Of a stretch of DNA of 64,000 nucleotides, positions 9,328-17,091 are shown piece after piece (positions within the stretch are counted from its first letter, which is position 1; every line of letters starts with the position of its first letter). The position numbers and the translations under genes were made by a program. The notes beneath the pieces are model-generated. The model ran no database searches. It saw only the letters and a list, made by a program, of their open reading frames with translations, and was not told where the DNA came from. This DNA comes from Pseudodesulfovibrio hydrargyri (lineage in GTDB: Bacteria > Desulfobacterota > Desulfovibrionia > Desulfovibrionales > Desulfovibrionaceae): the NCBI RefSeq assembly GCF_001874525.1, contig NZ_LKAQ01000004.1, positions 2,137,590-2,201,589 on the forward strand. Reading direction: 5' to 3'.

Positions 9328-10763
9328 GGTCTGCGCACCTCCTCGAATTCCTCGGGCGTGAAGCCCAGTTTGCACAACCGGCGGGGCGAAAGCAGCCGCT
9401 CCACGGCCTCCCTGGAGGCGATGCCCGTCGCCTCGATCCGGGCGGCCACGGTCTCGCCCCTGTCGTCCGCCTCCTTGACGATCCGCTCCACGGCCCCGTA
9501 GCCCAGCGCCGGAACAAGGACCGTGGCCAGGGCCATGCTTTGCTCGACGTGGTTGCGGCACTGTTCGGGCCGGGGTTTGATGCCGTCCACACAGCCCCAG
9601 GCCAGCCCCCGGCAGGCGGCGGTCAGCAGACTCAGCGACTCGAGCAGGGAGTGGGCGATGAGCGGCAGCAGGTGGTTGAGTTCGAGCTGGCCCAGTCCTG
9701 CGGCCATGGTCACCACCTGGTCGTTGCCCATGACCCGCAGGGCGACCTGGGTCACGGCCTCGGGCATGACCGGGTTGATCTTGCCAGCCATGATCGACGA
9801 GCCCGCCTGGAGCGGGGGGAGAACGATTTCGCCCAGCCCGGCGGCCGGGCCGCTGGAAAGCAGGCGCAGGTCCGAGGCGATCTTGAGCAGGTTGGCCGCG
9901 CATGCCTTGAGCATGCCCGAGACCTCGACGAAGACGTCCGCGTTCTGGGTGACGTCCACCAGGTTCTCGGCCCGGGACACGGGCAAGCCGGTCACCTCGG
10001 CCAGGTTGCCGGCCACGGCCAGGACGTAGTCGCGCGGCGCGCCAAGCCCGGTGCCGACGGCCGTACCGCCGAGGTTGACCCGCTTTATGCGTTCCCGGCA
10101 CTTGAAGATGCGCCAGCGGTCGCGGGCCACGGCCTCGGCAAAGGCCCCGAAGGTCATGCCCAGCGTCATGGGCACCGCGTCCATGAGTTCGGTCCGGCCC
10201 ACCTTGACCACGTCGCGGAACTCGGCCTCCTTGCGCTGGAGGCCCGCCTGGAGGTCCGAGACGGCCTCCTCCAGCCCGGCCAGCATCGCCAGCACGGCCA
10301 CGCGCAGGGCCGTCGGGTACACGTCGTTGGTGGACTGGTGCATGTTCACGTGGCGCAGGGGATCGACCAATTCCCGGTCGCCCCGCTCGCCGCCGAGGAG
10401 TTCGGCGGCCCTCGCCGCGATGACCTCGTTGAAGTTCATGTTGGTCGAGGTCCCTGCGCCGCCCTGGAAGGCGTCGACCACGATCTGGTCGTGGAGTCCG
10501 CCTTCTGCAATCTCGGAGCAGGCCTCGACGATGGCCGGTCCGCGCTCCCCGGACAGGTATCCGAGGAGCGCGTTGGTTCTGGCGCATGCCTGTTTGACCC
10601 GGGCGAAGGCCCGAATAAAGGCCGGAGGGAGGCGGTATCCGGAGAAGGGGAAGTTGCGCACGGCCCGCGAGGTGTGGACGCCCCAATAAACGTCCGCGGG
10701 AATGGACATGGAGCCCAGCCCGTCGCGCTCGATCCGGGTACCTTCCGGCCTGTTTTTCGGCAT
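9324..10763 (-). CDS. Aspartate ammonia-lyase-like enzyme in the hydrogenase maturation operon
   Basis: 479 residues of the aspartase/fumarase superfamily. The signature loop GSSIMAGKINPVMPE lies about two-thirds along, and GGAGTSTNMNFNE and HVNMHQSTNDVYPTA regions are also present. Aspartase converts L-aspartate to fumarate plus ammonium. A gene of this type is known next to hydE/F/G in other [FeFe] hydrogenase loci. It could supply ammonium for the bridging dithiomethylamine nitrogen; that is inference. The family loop is usually GSSxMPxKxNP, and the Ala at the Pro position here is a small departure. Fumarase or another lyase specificity remains possible. It lies 19 bases after hydG. Confidence 0.85.
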   Translation of the reverse strand: MPKNRPEGTRIERDGLGSMSIPADVYWGVHTSRAVRNFPFSGYRLPPAFIRAFARVKQACARTNALLGYLSGERGPAIVEACSEIAEGGLHDQIVVDAFQGGAGTSTNMNFNEVIAARAAELLGGERGDRELVDPLRHVNMHQSTNDVYPTALRVAVLAMLAGLEEAVSDLQAGLQRKEAEFRDVVKVGRTELMDAVPMTLGMTFGAFAEAVARDRWRIFKCRERIKRVNLGGTAVGTGLGAPRDYVLAVAGNLAEVTGLPVSRAENLVDVTQNADVFVEVSGMLKACAANLLKIASDLRLLSSGPAAGLGEIVLPPLQAGSSIMAGKINPVMPEAVTQVALRVMGNDQVVTMAAGLGQLELNHLLPLIAHSLLESLSLLTAACRGLAWGCVDGIKPRPEQCRNHVEQSMALATVLVPALGYGAVERIVKEADDRGETVAARIEATGIASREAVERLLSPRRLCKLGFTPEEFEEVRRP

Positions 10764-10782
10764 CTTTCGCCTCGGCCAGGGG

Positions 10783-12207
10783 TTACAGGTACAGGTCCCG
10801 CTCGCCCGCCTCCATGCGCGCCAACCGGTCGGTCAGCAGGTGCTTGCGGTCGGGGTCGGGGAAATTGTCGACCTCTTTCCGGATCAGCGCCTCGCCGATG
10901 GCCTTGGTCTCGGGCGAGGCGTAGTCCTCGAGGTATTCCTTGAAGGTCAGCAGACCGTTGGGCAGGCAGAACTTCTGGATGAAGCCGGTCTTGGCCAGCT
11001 CCATGAAGTGCTCGCCGGTGCGGCCCAGCCGGTAGCAGGCCGTACACCAGGACGGCACGTAACCGTGGTCGCCCGCGATGGAGCGGATGACCTCGTCCAG
11101 GCTGCGGCTGTCGCCGACGCAGAACTGCTGCACGTCGGGCCGGTCGTATTCCGGGTCGGAGTACGCGCCGGGGTAGGTGCGGGACCCGCCGGACAGCTGG
11201 GACACGCCCACCTCGATCAGCTCCCTGCGGAATTCGGAGTTCTCGCGGGTGGTCAGGATCAGGCCGGTGTAGGGCACGGCCAGCCGGAGCACGGCCACGA
11301 TCTTCTTGAACTCGTGGTCCGTGGTCGGATAGGGCGGGTTGTAGGCGATGTCCGCATTGAGCGCGGGCTCCAGCCTGGGGAAGGAGATGGTGTGCGGGCC
11401 CACGCCCCAGTCCCGTTCGAGCTGCTTCGCGTGATGGAGCAGGCCGAGGACCTCGAAGACCGGGTCGTACAGGCCGAAGAGCGCGCCCATGCCCACGTCG
11501 TCGATGCCCGCCTCCTGGGCGCGGTGCATGGCGTGCAGCCGCCACAGGAAGTCGCGCTTGGGGCCGGACACGTGCAGCTTTTCGTAAGTCGGCCGGTGGT
11601 AGGACTCGTGGAAGCACTGGTAGGTGCCGATGCCCACCTCGTGGAGCTTGCGGAATCCTTCCACGTCCAGGGGTGCGCAGTTGATGTTCACCCTGCGGAT
11701 CTCGCCGCTCTTGGCCGAGGTCACGGCATAGACGTCGCGCACGGTCTGGGCGATCCAGTCCGCGCCGAGCTTCGGGTGCTCGCCATAGACCAGGAGCAGC
11801 CGTTTGTGGCCCAGGTCCTCCAGAACCTCCACCTCGCGCTTGATCTCCTCCGAGGTCAGGGTGCGCCGGTCGAGTTCCTTGTTGGAGGCCTTGAATCCGC
11901 AGTAGGCGCAACGGTTCTTGCATTCATTGGTGATGTACAGCGGAGCGAAGACCACCAGCCGGTTGCCGTAGATGGCCTTCTTGATGTGCATGGCCGTCTC
12001 GAAGATGGCCTCGTCCAGGTCGCGGTCCTTGTTGCGCAGCAGCGCGGCGGCCTCCTCCGGGTCCAGCCCCTGCTTTTCCCGCGCCTTGGCCAGGATTTCC
12101 CGGATACGGCCGGGTTCCGGGTTCTCGAACCGGGCCATCTCTTCGCGGATGGTCGCTTCGTCAACGAAATTGTGCAGGCCCTCGCCCAGCGTGCTGTCCT
12201 GTTTCAT
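10783..12207 (-). CDS. hydG: [FeFe] hydrogenase maturase HydG (radical SAM tyrosine lyase)
   Basis: 474 residues. The N-terminal radical-SAM cluster is CX3CX2C at Cys96, Cys100, Cys103 (ECKNRCAYCGF). The C-terminal CTACYRLGRTGEHF...QKFC set binds the auxiliary cluster with the dangler iron. HydG cleaves tyrosine to p-cresol, CO and cyanide and builds the Fe(CO)2(CN) synthon. Internal HydG blocks such as RVNINCAPLDVEGF, YQCFHESYHRPTY and LSGGSRTYPGAY are all present. It lies 17 bases after the TM1266-type gene and heads the tightly packed part of the maturation operon. Confidence 0.96.
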   Translation of the reverse strand: MKQDSTLGEGLHNFVDEATIREEMARFENPEPGRIREILAKAREKQGLDPEEAAALLRNKDRDLDEAIFETAMHIKKAIYGNRLVVFAPLYITNECKNRCAYCGFKASNKELDRRTLTSEEIKREVEVLEDLGHKRLLLVYGEHPKLGADWIAQTVRDVYAVTSAKSGEIRRVNINCAPLDVEGFRKLHEVGIGTYQCFHESYHRPTYEKLHVSGPKRDFLWRLHAMHRAQEAGIDDVGMGALFGLYDPVFEVLGLLHHAKQLERDWGVGPHTISFPRLEPALNADIAYNPPYPTTDHEFKKIVAVLRLAVPYTGLILTTRENSEFRRELIEVGVSQLSGGSRTYPGAYSDPEYDRPDVQQFCVGDSRSLDEVIRSIAGDHGYVPSWCTACYRLGRTGEHFMELAKTGFIQKFCLPNGLLTFKEYLEDYASPETKAIGEALIRKEVDNFPDPDRKHLLTDRLARMEAGERDLYL

Positions 12208-12224
12208 CGGTTGCCTCCGTGTAG

Positions 12225-12470
12225 TTATACGAGAAGTGATTTGACCCGAACGCCTTCGAGATTGCCCAGTTTGCCGGTCAATGCCCCCACCTCGTCGGTG
12301 GTCGCCTCGATGATCAGGTCGATGATGCTGACGCCCCTGTCCCTGAAAGGCAGCCCCATGCGCCCGACGATGATCTCGCCATGGTCGCTGAGGATGGTGT
12401 TCACGGCGCTCGCCGCCCGCTGCCTGTCCTTGATGATGATGCCGATGATGCCGAGTCGCTTCTGCATCAT
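12225..12470 (-). CDS. TM1266-type iron-only hydrogenase system regulator
   Basis: 81 residues starting MMQKRLG, with GGGAGG just upstream (either of two adjacent ATGs could be used). It matches the small ACT-like proteins annotated as iron-only hydrogenase system regulators (TM1266 family): GIIGIIIKDR, an HGEIIVGRMGLP turn, and a C-terminal LEGVRVKSLLV strand. It is the first gene after the folded leader and terminator-like hairpin at 12500-12675, and 17 bases before hydG. The function of the family is not established; a ligand-sensing or chaperone role in hydrogenase expression is the usual guess. Confidence 0.85.
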   Translation of the reverse strand: MMQKRLGIIGIIIKDRQRAASAVNTILSDHGEIIVGRMGLPFRDRGVSIIDLIIEATTDEVGALTGKLGNLEGVRVKSLLV

Positions 12471-12504
12471 TGTTCCTCCCTGTTCATGGATTGGCTCCGC
12501 AAAG

Positions 12505-12532
12505 AGAAAAGCCCGGTTTAGCACTCCCGGGC
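12505..12532 (-). terminator. Terminator-like hairpin inside the hydG-operon leader
   Basis: A 6-bp GC stem (GCCCGG at 12511-12516 with CCGGGC at 12527-12532), followed on the minus strand by TTTTCTCTTT. It sits only 35 bases before the TM1266-type start codon, downstream of the folded leader. It would therefore act on transcription entering the operon, not leaving it. Confidence 0.6.
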
Positions 12533-12535
12533 CTT

Positions 12536-12675
12536 CTGCTTGCGGAAACGGGGATGGAGCGTCTGGACGGTGTCTCTGCCGTGGAGTTCGGGCAGGGCCA
12601 GGCGGCTCCACCCTGAGGTTCAGGCGAACCCTTCCCGCAGGCAGATCTTCTCCGGTTTGGAGGTGTTCCGGAGAC
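12536..12675 (-). promoter_or_regulatory. Candidate structured leader RNA (riboswitch or attenuator)
   Basis: On the minus strand the leader folds into several exact helices. P0 is a 7-bp stem (12668-12674 with 12649-12655). An enclosing 6-bp stem is 12640-12645 with 12575-12580, and inside it lie a 5-bp tetraloop hairpin (12626-12630 with 12617-12621) and a 6-bp stem (12606-12611 with 12581-12586), making a three-way junction. A competing long-range helix pairs 12635-12644 with 12536-12545 (nine of ten bases), and it would occupy the closing stem just before the terminator-like hairpin. Two mutually exclusive folds ahead of a terminator are the hallmark of attenuation. I do not recognise a known riboswitch class. 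Confidence 0.5.
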
Positions 12676-12729
12676 AATCCTTACGGGAAAAAATATTACT
12701 AATCAATAAAAAATTATACTGAGCGCATA

Positions 12730-12745
12730 ACTTTTTATAAAAAGT
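12730..12745. promoter_or_regulatory. AT-rich palindrome upstream of the hydG operon
   Basis: A perfect 16-base palindrome, ACTTTTTATAAAAAGT, in an AT-rich block between hydB and the hydG-operon leader. It resembles the palindrome upstream of hydA (shared ACTnTTTTATAAAnAGT pattern, centre differing by one base). A common operator or promoter element is plausible but not demonstrated. Confidence 0.4.
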
Positions 12746-12863
12746 ATTACCAAGTCGCGAAGAATAGAGACGCGTCGGGGGGCATTCGAAGGAAAGAAGG
12801 GGAGGGGGAAGCTTGGCCCTAGGATCAGAGGGGGTCCTTGCCGCAGGTCGAAGCTGTCGGTGC

Positions 12864-13196
12864 TTAGAAGTTGAACTTGTAGCCCTTTTCCTTGAGGGCG
12901 GTGACCCTGGAGCTGCGGTCCACGTAGTGGGTGTGCAGCAGGTGGTGGGACATGTGGCCGCAGGGGCCTTCATGCAGGAACCCGTCCTCGCGGTTGTAGA
13001 GCTTCTTGATCATCGGGTTGTCCTGGGACTTCCTGATCTTGTAGATCTTTGCGTCGGCGTCGTAGACGGACTTCTGGCGCAGGCCGACGAAGTCCATGGT
13101 GGCGGCGACCGCTACCTTGGTCATGTTCAGGCCGAGCACGGTGTAGCCGGCCATGAAGCCGCAGGCCTTGATGAATCCGCGTCTGTTCAGTTTCAT
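12864..13196 (-). CDS. hydB: Periplasmic [FeFe] hydrogenase small subunit (Tat-exported)
   Basis: 110 residues. A Tat-type signal is present: NRRGFIKACGF followed by a hydrophobic stretch ending near AVAA (about residue 32). The mature part is the Fe_hyd_SSU domain, with KSVYDADAKIYKIRKSQDNP and a C-terminal HLLHTHYVDRS stretch. The small subunit wraps around the large one and carries the only export signal, so it brings HydA to the periplasm. It begins 14 bases after the large-subunit stop. This matches the Desulfovibrio HydAB enzyme, which takes up or evolves hydrogen with c-type cytochromes. Confidence 0.95.
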   Translation of the reverse strand: MKLNRRGFIKACGFMAGYTVLGLNMTKVAVAATMDFVGLRQKSVYDADAKIYKIRKSQDNPMIKKLYNREDGFLHEGPCGHMSHHLLHTHYVDRSSRVTALKEKGYKFNF

Positions 13197-13210
13197 GGTT
13201 TCATTCCTCC

Positions 13211-14470
13211 TTATGCGCCGACCCTGCGGGCCCGGAAGCGCTTGTTGATCTGGGCGACGGTGGACCGGAACAGGGAGGCCCTGATCTCGGGATCGACGGG
13301 CTGTCCGCCGCCGTTCACGCAGCCGCCGGGACAGGTCATGATCTCGATGAAGTGGTACGGGGACTTGCCTGCACGGACCTCGTCGCACAGCTTGGCCGCG
13401 TTTTGCAGGCCGCTGGCCACGGCCACCTTGACCGTGCCGAAGTTGGGCACCTTCACGTCGGCGGTATTGATGCCTTCGTGGGTGCGCACGACCTTGATGT
13501 CGGGATTGTTCAGTTTTTGGCCGGACAGGACTTCATAGGCCAGGCGCAGGGCCGCTTCCATGACGCCGCCGGAGTTGCCGAAGATGGTCGCCGCGCCGGT
13601 GGAGTCGCCGAGGATCGGGTCCGGGCCCTGGGAAGGCAGGGCGTTGAAGTCGATGCCCGCGGTCTTGATCATGTAGGCCAGCTCGCGGGTGTCGATGGTA
13701 GCGTCGATGTCGCGGAACCCGCTGTCCGCCATTTCGGGGCGCATGCCTTCGTATTTCTTGGCGATGCACGGCATGATCGAGACCGTGTAGATCTTCTGGG
13801 CCGGGGTGTGGGTCTCTTCGGCGCCGTAGGTCTTGGCCAGGGGGCCGAGCATGCCGATGGGCGACTTGCAGCTCGACATGTTGGGCAGCAGGTCGGGGTA
13901 GAAGGTCTCCGCGAACTTGACCCAGCCGGGACAGCAGGAGGTGAACTGGGGCAGGGGACGGGCATCCTTCTGGCCCTGCTCCTTGACCCGCTGGATGAGT
14001 TCGGTGCCTTCCTCCATGATGGTCACGTCGGCGGTGAACTCGTTGTCCCAGATGTAGTTGAAGCCGAGTTGGCGCAGGGCCGCATGCATCTGGCCGCCCA
14101 CGTAGGTGCCGGTGGGCGCGCCGAAGCACTCGCCCAGGCCGTAGCGCACCGCGGGGGCGGGCATGGAGACCACGATGGTGTTCGGGTCTTTCAGTTTCTC
14201 GAAGATCTCATCGACGTACGATACGCCCTCGTAGATGGCGTCGTAGGGACAGTTGACCAGGCACTGGCCACAGTTCATGCAGGCGGCCGGATCCACCACC
14301 TGGTGGATGCCCTCCTCGTTGATGGACTGGATCGCCCCGGTGGCGCAGTGCTCCTCGCAGGTACCGCAGGCTTCGCACTTGGTGGCGTCGACCTGGACGA
14401 AAAACAGGCTGTCCGGATCGATCCCCCTGGGTGCGTTGGTTTGGGTCATCACGCCTTCAATCGGTTTCAT
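13211..14470 (-). CDS. hydA: Periplasmic [FeFe] hydrogenase large subunit
   Basis: 419 residues; ATG at 14470 follows AAGGAGG. Two 4Fe-4S ferredoxin motifs are at Cys32/35/38/42 and Cys64/67/70/74. The H-cluster motifs follow: FTSCCPGW, SIMPCIAKKYE and MTCPGGCVNGGGQP. The protein is very similar in layout to the Desulfovibrio vulgaris HydA large subunit, with no signal peptide, which fits export as a complex with HydB. One detail differs: my recollection of the D. vulgaris enzyme has Cys where this one has Asn in GGCVNGGG. An AT-rich palindrome 160 bases upstream may regulate it. Confidence 0.97.
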   Translation of the reverse strand: MKPIEGVMTQTNAPRGIDPDSLFFVQVDATKCEACGTCEEHCATGAIQSINEEGIHQVVDPAACMNCGQCLVNCPYDAIYEGVSYVDEIFEKLKDPNTIVVSMPAPAVRYGLGECFGAPTGTYVGGQMHAALRQLGFNYIWDNEFTADVTIMEEGTELIQRVKEQGQKDARPLPQFTSCCPGWVKFAETFYPDLLPNMSSCKSPIGMLGPLAKTYGAEETHTPAQKIYTVSIMPCIAKKYEGMRPEMADSGFRDIDATIDTRELAYMIKTAGIDFNALPSQGPDPILGDSTGAATIFGNSGGVMEAALRLAYEVLSGQKLNNPDIKVVRTHEGINTADVKVPNFGTVKVAVASGLQNAAKLCDEVRAGKSPYHFIEIMTCPGGCVNGGGQPVDPEIRASLFRSTVAQINKRFRARRVGA

Positions 14471-14628
14471 TGTGCCCTCCTTGTTGGGGTGGATTGAAGA
14501 CAGGTCCGCTGGCACCACCGCCGGTGCGGACTTGGGTGTGCATCCTGACATAGGATACCCTCCTCGGCCGACAGCCCTTTCCGGAGGAATGGGCCGTTAG
14601 CACAAATATAAAATTAATAACACAATAA

Positions 14629-14653
14629 AGGTACTATTTTATAAATAGTACCT
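14629..14653. promoter_or_regulatory. AT-rich palindrome upstream of hydA (probable operator)
   Basis: Perfect 11-bp arms (14629-14639 and 14643-14653) around a 3-base centre, beginning AGGTACTATTT. It lies 160 bases before the hydA start, in an AT-rich stretch that could hold the promoter. It is related to the palindrome at 12730-12745. The pattern does not match the FNR/HcpR (TTGAT-N4-ATCAA) or Rex (TTGTG...CACAA) consensus. Bases 14654-14920 beyond it show no gene. Confidence 0.5.
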
Positions 14654-14914
14654 CTGTCAAGATGAAGGAGCCGGGAGAAATGTCAAGGAAGTGAAGGGCA
14701 AAGTCCGGGGCATGACCGTTGGGGGGCTTAATCGGCCGAGGCCTGCTTACCACATGAACTTCACAAGTTGTTGGATGGAGTTGCGGCGAGAAACTTTGAT
14801 GTCTTTCAGTATCCGCATTTTGAAAGTTCAAGCCCTTTGATGGTGTGCGACAGGCGTTGAACGCCCACGGAATGAGCTAGTGTCCCAATATTGCCCCAAA
14901 AACTCTGTGGAATA

Positions 14915-14945
14915 ACAAAAAAAGGGTTTAGCAGTATGCTAACCC
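14915..14945 (-). terminator. Terminator hairpin beyond the second tRNA-Thr scar
   Basis: Stem 14924-14932 with 14938-14945 (one bulged T), followed on the minus strand by a run of seven T. It stands in the same place relative to the tRNA fragment as the terminator of the intact tRNA-Thr gene. It would also close transcription of the toxin/membrane-protein pair upstream. Confidence 0.75.
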
Positions 14946-14955
14946 ATTGATTTCG

Positions 14956-15001
14956 TTGGAGCCAGGAATCGGAATTGAACCGACGACCTACTGATTACGA
15001 A
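14956..15001 (-). repeat. Exact 46-base 3' fragment of tRNA-Thr(CGT): attachment-site scar
   Basis: Identical over 46 bases to 16826-16871, the 3' part of the intact tRNA-Thr gene from the encoded CCA into the anticodon arm. The homology ends abruptly there. The two direct repeats bound a 1.8-kb segment with different base composition. This is what a tyrosine-recombinase element leaves after inserting at a tRNA gene. The flank also shares CGT before TGGAG with the older scar at 6380. Confidence 0.88.
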
Positions 15002-15194
15002 TTGGTATGGAGGTTTTTAGTGAGAAGCCTGTATTGCTTTGAACAGATTGATATTGCTTGAAATGCCGAGAAGTCTGTATGCCCTGGAAAGTGCCTAAAA
15101 GTGCCTAAAACTGTCTAAAACTACCGAAAAGTGTCCGCAGTTTGCGTACAGTTTGCGTACAGTTCATGAGGGGGCATTTTGCCCATTGGCGTTG

Positions 15195-15683
15195 TCAATG
15201 TATAGGTGTGTCATTCCCCGTTTTCATGGTGGTATATTCAAAGAAATGCCTGCGAAGTGGTGGCAAGGTTGCGAAGCAAAGGACGGCGATGTTGAACGCT
15301 GTGGGAACGCCGTAGAACAGGGCGTTGCCGAGATCCCAATTGCCATCAAGAATTAATGATATGCAGGCCCACCCGGGGAAAGCGATAGAGGGGAGTGAAG
15401 CGAGTATGTCCAGAGAGCGTCTTTTGTATCGTTCAGGCCATTTGTTAATGAGCCTGGCAATGAGGTGCGTATTGGCAAGTACGAAAGCAGCCATCGCACC
15501 CCATAGAACCCATGCCAATGGGCTCCAGTAGTTGAAACTGAGTGTGATCGCATCAAGCAGAAAAAGGCCGGTACCCATAACTAAAAATGCGCCAACAGCG
15601 ATTGTCTGGACCGATAGCCCTAGGAGCAAGATCATACGAACAGCTCTAGGTACATTACGATACAGTTGTTCTTGGTAATTCAT
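15195..15683 (-). CDS. Small membrane protein, candidate immunity partner of the upstream toxin
   Basis: 162 residues from the ATG at 15683 (an in-frame ATG at 15740 would add 19; neither has a strong ribosome site). Four hydrophobic segments are visible: around LLLGLSVQTIAVGAFL, WVLWGAMAAFVLA, SIAFPGWACISLIL and GVPTAFNIAVLCFA, with Arg-rich turns. No family recognised. It lies downstream of, and on the same strand as, the Toxin_44-like gene within the 1.8-kb segment bounded by tRNA repeats. Toxin-immunity pairs have this order, so an immunity role is proposed from position alone. Base composition is lower in GC than the flanks. Confidence 0.6.
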   Translation of the reverse strand: MNYQEQLYRNVPRAVRMILLLGLSVQTIAVGAFLVMGTGLFLLDAITLSFNYWSPLAWVLWGAMAAFVLANTHLIARLINKWPERYKRRSLDILASLPSIAFPGWACISLILDGNWDLGNALFYGVPTAFNIAVLCFATLPPLRRHFFEYTTMKTGNDTPIH

Positions 15684-15782
15684 GTTGTTTATATGTGCTG
15701 CTGATGGGCTGTAGTCAAGCATTGGCAGTGGGGCTGCCATTTCGCATACCCACTTCCAATGACGACAAGAAACTCGCCTCGT

Positions 15783-16448
15783 TTACTTGAGTAAAGGAGA
15801 TTTTTGTCCTTTAATGACCATCTCATTGTCCCTGGGGTCGTCGAACCAAGTTCTCCAGAAGCTCATCTTGGAGGTTAACGAAAATACCTGAGCCGCTCCA
15901 GCTGCAGCTTGGGTAAAAGAGGCATTCAATCCAAGTGCTTTTGTATATAGACCATAGTGGTAATTGCCGAAGTCCTCGTATTCGGGATGCCCACCTCGTT
16001 TGTAGTCGTATTTGGCTCCATCTTTGAAATTGAAGAATACCCATATGCATTTCAATGAGAAACTTGCTGTGGAATATGGCGGGAAGTTAAAAATGAATGG
16101 CTCACAAATCCTTTTTATCCGTCTTGCTTCTGCAATATTGGCTGCCAAATTGACACCTTGTGGCACAATGATGGCCCGGGATCGTCCCGTGACTTTGATC
16201 GCCTCGAACTCTTCAATCTCGCACTTGCAGTTCGGGTGAACCGGGCCGGGCCTTTCTTCAAACCAGACGTCTTTCATGGCTTGGCATTTCTCGCAGGCAT
16301 GGGGGTTGGGCTTGTATCGCCAATAGGTTTTCGGTTCGTTGGGCGTGTCGCTGTCTGCCGTGTCCGTTCCGGCCTGTGCGGACATGTGTTTCGGCATGCC
16401 GTTCACCAGTTGATCATCACCGATGTGTTGAATCCATCTTTCTCCCAT
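15783..16448 (-). CDS. Polymorphic-toxin-like protein (Toxin_44-type C-terminus)
   Basis: 221 residues; ATG at 16448 with AAGGAGAAAG upstream. The N-terminal region holds a zinc-knuckle-like set, CEKC (52-55) and VHPNCKC (70-76), of the kind found at the end of phage MuF/SPP1-gp7 head-protein domains. The C-terminal half has NFKDGAKYDYK, then DFGNYHYGLYTKALGL (about 159-174) and an Ala-rich helix, the pattern I associate with the Toxin_44 (Ntox44) domain of polymorphic toxins. No signal peptide, no long repeat region, so it may be a stand-alone or phage-derived effector. The 340 bases upstream to the tRNA terminator hold no other gene. Family call moderate; activity not known from sequence. 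Confidence 0.6.
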   Translation of the reverse strand: MGERWIQHIGDDQLVNGMPKHMSAQAGTDTADSDTPNEPKTYWRYKPNPHACEKCQAMKDVWFEERPGPVHPNCKCEIEEFEAIKVTGRSRAIIVPQGVNLAANIAEARRIKRICEPFIFNFPPYSTASFSLKCIWVFFNFKDGAKYDYKRGGHPEYEDFGNYHYGLYTKALGLNASFTQAAAGAAQVFSLTSKMSFWRTWFDDPRDNEMVIKGQKSPLLK

Positions 16449-16780
16449 GTTCTTTCTCCTTTTGCCTTTAAAAGGCTGTCTTGATTTGCGGAAAGCATAA
16501 CACGGGGTTTTGGACGATGATGCGTCGCGCACGGAGCCTGCCGGTGAAATGCAAAGAGGTGGCGGTGAAATACGGATGGGAAACCGCAAATACGGCTTGA
16601 CAGGTTTTTGAAAGGCTGGTTGCGGGGTAAGATGCAGGCGTTGTGACCAACCGATTTGAGCTTGGACGGAATCAGTAGTCGGCGGCTGGCAACTCGTTGA
16701 AATCATTGAGTGCGAGTTGCAAGTGTCCGCAGATTGTACGCGCGGAACAATCAGTTTCAAGCGTTTCAAGCAGAAATAGG

Positions 16781-16814
16781 AAAAGCCCCTCGGTGACATA
16801 ACTCACTGAGGGGC
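16781..16814 (-). terminator. Terminator of tRNA-Thr
   Basis: Stem GCCCCTC (16785-16791) with GAGGGGC (16808-16814), extended by a GTGA/TCAC inner helix and followed on the minus strand by TTTTCC. It ends just downstream of the tRNA-Thr 3' end. Confidence 0.75.
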
Positions 16815-16825
16815 CAAACTTTTCC

Positions 16826-16901
<76 letters not shown>

Positions 16902-17091
16902 GAAACGGGAGTCGATTTTTATACCAGGTGGCGGGGGCGGTCAAGGCAAAAGAGTGGGGGTGGGCGATCGGGGTGGGGGAAAACAATGGGGTGGCTTTTC
17001 CTGGGGACCTTGGTATTGTGGGGTTTGTGGAAGGTTCAGTCATCAAATCAACGGGCTGTCCGGGCGGTTCCGTGGACGGGAGACTTGTCGG

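Noticed and set aside
12598..12612. T-box leader because of an AGGGTGGAGCCGC string.
   Set aside because: No stem-I elements, specifier loop or correct antiterminator geometry; the string is part of the stem formed by 12581-12586 and 12606-12611.
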